The notes beneath the pieces were generated by a model. The model ran no database searches. It had not been told where the DNA came from and saw nothing but the letters and a program-made list of their open reading frames with translations. A stretch of 64,000 bases of DNA, taken from Arsukibacterium ikkense. GTDB lineage: Bacteria; Pseudomonadota; Gammaproteobacteria; Enterobacterales; Alteromonadaceae. The stretch spans positions 62,001 through 126,000 of the forward strand of contig NZ_LAHO01000003.1 in NCBI RefSeq assembly GCF_000987775.1. Reading direction: 5' to 3'. Both the position numbers and the translations under genes were made by a program. Shown here one piece after another: positions 58,277 through 64,000 of the stretch. The number at the start of each line of letters is the position of its first letter. Position 1 is the first letter of the stretch.

Positions 58277-59284
58277 ATGACCGAACTTCCCGACAACATC
58301 CTTCACCTGCCGCAATACCAAGTACTGGGCTGCAAATCAACCGACGACGAAATGCACTTCCAGGTGGACGTGCCCGATCCCATCGCCTGCGAGGAATGCG
58401 GCGTGCAGGGTGAGTTCGTACGGTTCGGCAAGCGTGACGTTCCCTATCGTGATCTGCCCATCCACGGCAAGCGGGTCACTCTCTGGGTGGTCCGCCGCCG
58501 ATACACCTGCCGGGCCTGCAAGACAACATTCAGGCCCCAGCTACCGGAGATGGTGGACGGATTCCGTATGACACTGCGGCTGCATGAGTACGTGGAGAAG
58601 GAATCCTTCAACCACCCCTACACCTTTGTGGCGGCACAGACCGGCCTGAACGAGAAGACGGTGCGCGACATCTTCAACGCCCGCGCCGAGTTCCTGGGGC
58701 GCTGGCACCGCTTCGAGACGCCCCGCATCCTGGGCATTGACGAGCTATACCTGAACAAGCGCTACCGCTGCATTCTGACCAACATTGAGGAGCGAACCCT
58801 GCTCGACCTGCTGGCTACCCGCCGCCAGGACGTGGTGACCAACTACCTGATGAAGCTGAAAGACCGGCAGAAGGTCGAGATCGTCAGCATGGACATGTGG
58901 AACCCCTACCGGGCAGCGGTCAAGGCTGTGCTGCCGCAGGCCCGTATCGTGGTCGACAAGTTCCATGTGGTGCGCATGGCCAACGATGCCCTAGAGAGAG
59001 TGCGCAAGGGCCTCAGAAAGGAGCTGAAACCGTCCCAGAGCCGGACTCTCAAGGGAGACCGGAAAATCCTGCTGAAACGCGCTCACGAAGTCTCAGACCG
59101 GGAGCGCCTCATCATGGAGACCTGGACAGGCGCGTTCCCGCAACTGCTGGCCGCCTACACCACGAAGCACAAGAAGAAGGCACCGACTGCGAAGGTCTCT
59201 CCTTTCTACAAGAAAACCATCGGTTACGGACTGCCGGACTTCGCAGAGGAACTCAACTACGGAGTCGATCTATCAACCATCTGA
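58277..59284 (+). CDS. tnpA: ISL3-family transposase, apparently internally deleted
   Basis: 335 residues against about 430 in full-length ISL3 transposases. A zinc-finger-like N-terminus (CEECGVQGEFVRFGKRDVPYRDLP and CRACKTTF), HTH and the first two Asp motifs (LGIDELYL, IVSMDMWNPYR) are present. After FPQLLAAY the sequence jumps to TTKHKKKA, and the region with the third catalytic Glu (TNxxxExxN-type) is absent. Loss of about 94 residues is inferred, in frame. The C-terminus VSPFYKKTIGYGLPDFAEEL is intact. Probably inactive on its own. Confidence 0.85.
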   Translation: MTELPDNILHLPQYQVLGCKSTDDEMHFQVDVPDPIACEECGVQGEFVRFGKRDVPYRDLPIHGKRVTLWVVRRRYTCRACKTTFRPQLPEMVDGFRMTLRLHEYVEKESFNHPYTFVAAQTGLNEKTVRDIFNARAEFLGRWHRFETPRILGIDELYLNKRYRCILTNIEERTLLDLLATRRQDVVTNYLMKLKDRQKVEIVSMDMWNPYRAAVKAVLPQARIVVDKFHVVRMANDALERVRKGLRKELKPSQSRTLKGDRKILLKRAHEVSDRERLIMETWTGAFPQLLAAYTTKHKKKAPTAKVSPFYKKTIGYGLPDFAEELNYGVDLSTI

Positions 59285-59297
59285 GGGTGGTATCAGA

Positions 59298-59323
59298 TTG
59301 ATGGGGTGAAGGTGCCCCATCAA
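59298..59323. repeat. Hairpin near the right end of the ISPpu12-like element
   Basis: TTGATGGGG (59298-59306) and CCCCATCAA (59315-59323), perfect 9-bp stem directly behind the transposase stop. Its right arm is part of the extended terminal repeat. It could also stop transcription. Confidence 0.5.
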
Positions 59324-59362
59324 CCATTAAATCCGTATACCCGAAACCATTAAGGGGGCATT

Positions 59363-59992
59363 TTGACCAACTCAAACACCCCGCGAACCATCTCAAAGCA
59401 AGTCAATAGGTTAATATCAAAATTAAACCTGAAGGCACCACCGGTTTATGTAAAAGTGCAGCCTGAATCAGGCGCGATAGTGAGCGAATGCTTTCCGAAT
59501 GTAGAACGCAAAGTTCTCTCAAGTGGCGGGAAAATGCTTTGCGGGTGGCAGATTTGGGAGTGGCCAAATGTCATGATAGAAGCAGAGTTTCATGCTATTT
59601 GGCAAAGCCCGGAAGGGGACTGGGTCGATATCACACCGAAGCAAGATGAAGAACAGACTATTTTGTTCGCTCACACTCCAAAGCGGCCATATGACGGCAA
59701 ACGTGTTGACAATGTAAGACTCGCGTTACGTGATGACACCATCATTCATCACTTTATCCAAATATCTGAACTTATCAGCAAAGCTTTACAGGATGGCCGC
59801 GAATTCGAGTACGGTTTTATAACTGTACCTGAAGCAAAAATGAAACCACTTATGGAAGCCAAAAGATTTCTATTGGGGGCGCTAAAAGCGGGGTATAGAG
59901 ATCACGATACGTGTTGTTGCAAGAGTTCTATTAAATACAAGCGATGCTGCGGAAAGGAAATTCAGAAATATATTTCTGAATCAGTTAGATAA
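59363..59992 (+). CDS. Hypothetical protein with C-terminal SEC-C-like zinc motif
   Basis: 209 residues from a TTG at 59363 with AAGGGGG upstream. The last part CCCKSSIKYKRCCGK fits the SEC-C metal-binding motif (C-x-C-x8-C-C) with an extra Cys. No other domain is recognised. It is the last gene before the right inverted repeat, and before the ISPpu12-like insertion it sat nine bases behind the gene at 56001, so the two were one operon. Confidence 0.6.
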   Translation: MTNSNTPRTISKQVNRLISKLNLKAPPVYVKVQPESGAIVSECFPNVERKVLSSGGKMLCGWQIWEWPNVMIEAEFHAIWQSPEGDWVDITPKQDEEQTILFAHTPKRPYDGKRVDNVRLALRDDTIIHHFIQISELISKALQDGREFEYGFITVPEAKMKPLMEAKRFLLGALKAGYRDHDTCCCKSSIKYKRCCGKEIQKYISESVR

Positions 59993-59996
59993 TATA

Positions 59997-60034
59997 CTTT
60001 TCATGAGAAATTTCCAGAATCCCGGCAAACCCTC
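59997..60034 (-). repeat. Right terminal inverted repeat (IRR) of the Tn3-family transposon
   Basis: Read on the minus strand it begins GAGGGTTTGCCGGGATTC and continues with GGAAATTTCTCAT, matching the left end. TTAGT (60035-60039) immediately outside is the second copy of the target duplication. Confidence 0.93.
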
Positions 60035-61129
60035 TTAGTGCAGGCCAGCTCGGCTTTTGTGATAGCCCGGGGCATGAATGCCCTGATTTCTTTTTTGCAG
60101 TCTGTCACTTTTGAATTCAGTTTTGGTATCGGTGGTTCGGTTGGCGCCGGCCAGGTACTGGATCCCCTAAACGATTTAGTCGAGCAATATTCCTCGGCTA
60201 TGAAACTGGCTATTGGCTCGCTGGTTATTCAGAAAGTTTTACTGGAAATTGTCAGTGACAACTTTTTCAAAGTGTTGCTCAGCCTGTCGGCGCTTTCAGT
60301 ACTGGTTAGCTCGGCAATGGCTGGCTTTATCCGCAGCGCACAACTTAAATACCTGTTATTGAAGATATTTTTTATTCTGCTATTCTTGCGTTTCAGTCTG
60401 GTTTTAGTGGTGGCGGCCAATGGTATCGTCGATAACGCCTTCCTGCATGAGCGCACTGAAAACCAAATGCAGATCCTGGAAAACATTGAAGGGGTGGCTG
60501 AACACAGCAACCCGCAGCTTGACCCGGCATTAAATCAGGCATTAATCAGTAATATAACAGAGCTACAGCAACAAGCTGAGCTACTGCGGCAAAACCTGAG
60601 CCAACTGAGCCAACGCCAACAGCAAGGCCAGCAGGAATTACGCCAGCGTGAGCAGCAGCTACAAAACCTGGTGCGCGAGCTTGGCGCGCTGCAGCGTTTG
60701 AATTACCTAAACCCCGACCCACGGGTGCAAACAATGAATGAGCAAATTAAACAACGCCGTACCATGTTGCAAAGCTGGCAAGCGGAACAAAAAGTACTGC
60801 AACGGCAACTAACAGAAACTGTCAATCAAATTCAACTGGCAGAGTTAGCATTAGAGGGTAAAACGCCTGGCTTTATGGCGGCGATAGCCAACTCGTTCAG
60901 TTCGTTAGGCGATGGCATTGCGGCGGTTAAAGATGCGGTGAATCCACGCCAGGTTTATCAGTTGAAGCAGCGTCTGGATAACGCAGTAAACAATATCCTG
61001 AATTTAATGGCGTTGTTCCTGCTAAAAACCCTGATTTTACCATTACTGTTTTTATTTATATTAAACAAAGGTTTCAAACTGATTTGGAATAGCGGGCCGC
61101 AGATAGTATTTCGCCCCATTGCCAGTTAA
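60035..61129 (+). pseudogene. 3' fragment of membrane-protein gene split by the Tn3 transposon
   Basis: A GTG at 60038 could start a 363-residue product here but it is a by-product of the duplication; the real gene begins at 26845. Contents: several TM helices (about 60-135 of the fragment), a long Gln-rich coiled coil (NITELQQQAELLRQNLSQLSQ, about 165-270) and two more hydrophobic segments near the C-terminus (LLKTLILPLLFLFIL). I recognise no named family. The truncated form lacks the first TM and probably does not insert correctly. Confidence 0.88.
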
Positions 61130-61165
61130 CATTGGCATACGGCTAATAAATCAGGAATGGAATAA

Positions 61166-61657
61166 ATGTTGTATATGGTCATGCTGGGGGGCACCCACCC
61201 TAAGGCGAATATTGAAGTGCATGATGTGGTATTTGTGGCAGGCGACAATTTACCGCAAACCTATCCACAGCTGCAAGCGCTATGGTTTGCCGACCCCAAA
61301 GGCTTACATATTGATGCCTGGATGGCGGTATCAGGTGTCGGTGACTTTGCCGTTAGCCTGGCTGACGCCCCGGCTACCAGCGGTCCAAAACTGTTTTTTA
61401 TTAACTTAGGTGGGTATTTTGCCAGTATTTTTGGTGAGGACCATCGTTATCTGGTGCTGGCCGCTGACAACGTAAGGCATGCCAAACAGTTGGCCAAACA
61501 GCAACTGAGCGTACAATGGGATAAACCCCATACCGATAATGTGTTTGAAGTAGAGCAATGCATGGCGATAGAGCACGTTGCCGGGCGCTATGTTCAGCTG
61601 CACCCGGCAACACATCAGGGTTGCCACTTTGAGAATGACTATATTGTCATCGGCTGA
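61166..61657 (+). CDS. DUF1543 domain-containing protein
   Basis: 163 residues. MLYMVMLGGTHPKANIEVHDVVFVAG is the DUF1543 start, repeated in part in the second half (LFFINLGGYFASIFGEDHRYLVLAAD). Function unknown. SD AGGAAT. It follows the split gene by 36 bases and would have been cotranscribed with it, so the insertion may have polar effects. Confidence 0.88.
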   Translation: MLYMVMLGGTHPKANIEVHDVVFVAGDNLPQTYPQLQALWFADPKGLHIDAWMAVSGVGDFAVSLADAPATSGPKLFFINLGGYFASIFGEDHRYLVLAADNVRHAKQLAKQQLSVQWDKPHTDNVFEVEQCMAIEHVAGRYVQLHPATHQGCHFENDYIVIG

Positions 61658-61694
61658 TGCTTAACCTGCAATAAGCAACCGCCCGCAGGCAAAC

Positions 61695-63581
61695 TCAGGC
61701 CGCTGGCGCGGTTTTTAACTGGTTAACCCAGTTTTGCACGCGCCGTTCTAACACGCTTAGTGGCAAGGCACCGCCGGTTAGAATGGTGTCGTGAAAATCA
61801 CGAATATCAAATTTATCACCTAATTCCTGTTCCGCAAATTGCCGCAACTGTTGTATTTTCATCATGCCAATTTTATAGGCCGTGGCCTGCCCTGGGATCA
61901 CCAGATAACGCCGTACTTCAGATAGCACTGCGCCCTCGGCAATAGGCGTTTTCTGCAGAAAATAGTCTATCGCCTGTTGCTCAGTCCAGTCTTTACTGTG
62001 CAAGCCGGTATCTACCACTAAGCGCACTGCCCGCCACATTTCAGTAATCAACCTGCCAAAATCTGAATAAGGGTTCTGGTATGCGCCCATTTCTTTGGCC
62101 AGCAATTCGGAATACAAGGCCCAGCCCTCTGAGTACACGGTAAACCTGGCCTGCGTGCGAAAGGTAGGCACTGAGGTCAGTTCCTGGGCTATTGAAATTT
62201 GCATATGGTGGCCAGGGCTGCCTTCATGGTAGGCAATGGCTTCCATTTCATTTTTAGGCATCGAGCGCATATCAGATAAATGCGCATAGTAAACGCCGGG
62301 CCGGCTGCCATCGGGGGTGCCGGGGAAATAGTGCTGCGCTGCACCCGGCTGTTCGCGAAAAGGCTCCACTCTTTTCACCACCAACCCTGCCTTGGGTAAG
62401 GTGCGGAAAAAATCTGGCAGGCGACTGTCGATAAACGCCAGGTATTGACTCGAGTCGTCAAGGTAAGCCTGGCGCCCTGCATCGGTATCGGGGTAATAGA
62501 ATTGATCATCGGCTTTGATAAAATCGAAAAATGCCTTTAAATCGCCGGGAAAGCCGACTTGGTCCTTGATGGCGATCATTTCAGCCGTTAAGCGCGCAAC
62601 TTCGTCCAAACCCATCTGATGAATTTGCTCTGCCGTTAAATCGGTCGTAGTCGATACTTTCAATTGATAATCATAATAGGCTTTACCATTGATATGCTTG
62701 CCCACTCCGGTGGCAACGGCATCAGTGTTAGCAATGTCATCCTGCAGCCACAGCTTTAAAGCGGAATAAGCCGGTTGGAAATGCTGCTGCAATGCCAATT
62801 TAGCAGCCTGCGTTAATTGTCTGGCCTGCTCGTCACTTAATTTATCGGCAGCAATCAGGCTGCTGATTTTCGCTTTGGTGTCGGCCCATAACGGAATATC
62901 CTGCTCAGCGTCAATCAGTGGTGCACCTGTCAGCAAGTTATTCAATTGCGCCAGCACGCCTTCGTAAGCAAAGCGAGGCGGTCTTACCCCTTGCGCAGCA
63001 TTATGTTGTGCCCGGCGCAGCAAGTCGGTCAGCGCGTTACTTATCCCTTCAATACGCGTGACGTAGGCCTGCATGTCATCCGCATTGTCTACTTTATGAA
63101 AATTAATAAGAATTTGTGGTAATAACGCATGAATGCCTTGCATCTGGGTAAATACGTAGCGGTTCTGTCGGAATGTCGCGCCTTCTTTTGCCAGCTCATA
63201 CTGATAAAGCCAAACGTCATAAGAGGTTTGCGTCTCCAAATCCAGTTCATCATAGGCAAAGTTGGCGGTTAATTCGGCAACCGTCGCTGCCAACCAGGCC
63301 AGTTGCTGCTCCTCAGCAGCAAGGGTAACTTCGTCAATTTGATCGTACTTATCTTTGCGGCCCATAAATGTCATTTGAATGGGGCTTTGCTGTAGCTGTT
63401 GCTCAAACTTTTCTTCAAACCACTGGTTCAGGCGCTCACTAGCTGACGACGTTTTGACATTAGCAGCCTGCTGGCTGGCTGCTAGTTCAGCGCTGGCAGG
63501 ATTGTTTTTACTGATATCAGAACTGGGGTTACAGCCAGCAAGCATACTGGCAATAGCAATACAGAGTAGAGACTTACGCAT
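61695..63581 (-). CDS. DUF885 lipoprotein, zinc-peptidase-like
   Basis: 628 residues. Lipobox MLAGC in the first 20 residues, so lipid-anchored and outside the cytoplasm. The DUF885 core contains EAIAYHEGSPGHHMQIS (metal-binding HExxPGHH-type), FTVYSEGWALYSELLAKEMG (third ligand Glu region) and RRYLVIPGQATAYKIGMMK. Family members are predicted metallohydrolases, but substrates are not settled. Confidence 0.9.
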   Translation of the reverse strand: MRKSLLCIAIASMLAGCNPSSDISKNNPASAELAASQQAANVKTSSASERLNQWFEEKFEQQLQQSPIQMTFMGRKDKYDQIDEVTLAAEEQQLAWLAATVAELTANFAYDELDLETQTSYDVWLYQYELAKEGATFRQNRYVFTQMQGIHALLPQILINFHKVDNADDMQAYVTRIEGISNALTDLLRRAQHNAAQGVRPPRFAYEGVLAQLNNLLTGAPLIDAEQDIPLWADTKAKISSLIAADKLSDEQARQLTQAAKLALQQHFQPAYSALKLWLQDDIANTDAVATGVGKHINGKAYYDYQLKVSTTTDLTAEQIHQMGLDEVARLTAEMIAIKDQVGFPGDLKAFFDFIKADDQFYYPDTDAGRQAYLDDSSQYLAFIDSRLPDFFRTLPKAGLVVKRVEPFREQPGAAQHYFPGTPDGSRPGVYYAHLSDMRSMPKNEMEAIAYHEGSPGHHMQISIAQELTSVPTFRTQARFTVYSEGWALYSELLAKEMGAYQNPYSDFGRLITEMWRAVRLVVDTGLHSKDWTEQQAIDYFLQKTPIAEGAVLSEVRRYLVIPGQATAYKIGMMKIQQLRQFAEQELGDKFDIRDFHDTILTGGALPLSVLERRVQNWVNQLKTAPAA

Positions 63582-63659
63582 TACGGTTCCTTATTAACAG
63601 GCAGAGATTTCAGCGTACCGTTAATAAGGCTGTTCGTCTAAAACAAAATGTAACAAGGT

Positions 63660-64000
63660 TTAACCACTGACTCTTTTATAGTGCCGGTACTGCGGTTTCC
63701 AGAAGTTATCCTCAATTCGTTGTTGCAGGCTATTGTCATCAATTTCCAGTGCTAAACCTTGTTGTTGTGCAACTTTAGCAACAGCAAAAGCGATTTTTTT
63801 ACTCAGTTCGGCCAGCGCAGTAAAAGGTGGCAACAGGCCCCCTTTACCGGTATTTGCCAAGGGGGACGTGGCAGCCAGGGTTTTGCTGGCTGCCCGCAGC
63901 ATTTCATCGCTGATTAAGCGGGCTTTTACCGCAATCACCCCCAGGCCCACCCCCGGGAAAATATAGCTGTTGTTGCACTGGGCAATATGATGCAGCTTAC
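63660..64000 (-). CDS. maeA: NAD-dependent malic enzyme, C-terminal part
   Basis: Partial; the gene continues beyond the right edge. The 113 visible codons contain [31 protein letters not shown], the conserved NAD-binding end of malic enzymes, and end [18 protein letters not shown]. Malic enzyme oxidatively decarboxylates malate to pyruvate. The sequence resembles NAD-type SfcA/MaeA, but the NADP/NAD choice is not testable from this part. Confidence 0.9.
   Translation of the reverse strand, partial: KLHHIAQCNNSYIFPGVGLGVIAVKARLISDEMLRAASKTLAATSPLANTGKGGLLPPFTALAELSKKIAFAVAKVAQQQGLALEIDDNSLQQRIEDNFWKPQYRHYKRVSG

Larger units (their letters stand above)
56253..59342 (+). mobile_element. ISPpu12-like ISL3-family element
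   Basis: 3090 bp. Terminal repeats GGGTAAGCGGATTAAATGGTTGAT (left, 21 of 24 matching) and the complement of GGGTATACGGATTTAATGG (right end at 59342) are flanked by an 8-bp direct repeat GAAACCAT (56245-56252 and 59343-59350), as for ISL3 elements. It carries merR, a cation transporter, lspA and tnpA, the gene set of ISPpu12 from Pseudomonas. Codon use is visibly more GC-rich than in the rest of the island. Confidence 0.92.

Noticed and set aside
60038-60040. GTG as a true start of the gene at 60038
   Set aside because: The GTG is created by the transposon target duplication; the in-frame join to 26845 shows that it is an internal codon.

Overview
The chromosomal part of this window looks like a gammaproteobacterium, most likely an Alteromonadales member of the Rheinheimera/Alishewanella type. 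The evidence is the gene order nrdA | ubiG | gyrA - serC - aroA - cmk - rpsA - ihfB - lapA - lapB - pyrF, class I GyrA and AroA sequences, and many envelope proteins. This is judged from protein character and synteny; no 16S gene is present.

Chromosome, left part (1-26981). A core block (nrdA partial, ubiG, gyrA, serC-aroA, cmk-rpsA-ihfB-lapAB-pyrF) is followed by a K+/H+ antiporter, a CIA30-like protein, a MazEF-type toxin-antitoxin pair under a perfect 15-bp inverted-repeat operator, an SGNH hydrolase, PPK2, an outer-membrane barrel protein, a DUF938 methyltransferase, kynureninase overlapping a lipoprotein alpha/beta-hydrolase, a YghU-type GST, MipA/OmpV, an AarF/UbiB-type kinase and a FemAB-like acyltransferase.

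Transposon (26982-60034). The central result is a 33-kb Tn3-family transposon with boundaries visible in the sequence: 38-bp imperfect terminal inverted repeats starting GAGGGTT, and a 5-bp target duplication (TTAGT). It splits a chromosomal membrane-protein gene into fragments at 26845-26981 and 60035-61129; removing the element and one TTAGT restores an in-frame 408-residue protein. The backbone is a Tn3 TnpA (991 aa), a tyrosine recombinase, a divergent KfrA/TnpT-like coiled-coil protein, a candidate recombination site, and a DUF1778-GNAT toxin-antitoxin pair between them.

The transposon's cargo is mostly metal resistance: a CadR-type regulator with two cation transporters and a YnfA-family gene, a CzcCBA/CusCBA-type RND pump with a CzcI-like protein, CopD, a CopC-NTF2 fusion, a CusF-like chaperone, a multicopper oxidase, a second TolC-family lipoprotein, His/Cys-rich periplasmic proteins, and a Cys-rich copper-storage protein. 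It also carries an AHH nuclease toxin with an Imm11-like immunity protein, and several unrecognised genes: two membrane-anchored proteins sharing a VNTG motif, a PIN-like protein and a SEC-C protein.

Two insertion sequences are nested inside the transposon. An IS1182-family element (27277-29095, 3-bp duplication GTT) splits ynfA. An ISPpu12-like ISL3 element (56253-59342, 8-bp duplication GAAACCAT) brings a second merR/cation-transporter pair and lspA; its transposase appears to have lost its catalytic Glu region by internal deletion. To the right, the chromosome resumes with the split gene's 3' part, a DUF1543 protein, a DUF885 lipoprotein and the 3' end of an NAD-malic enzyme gene.
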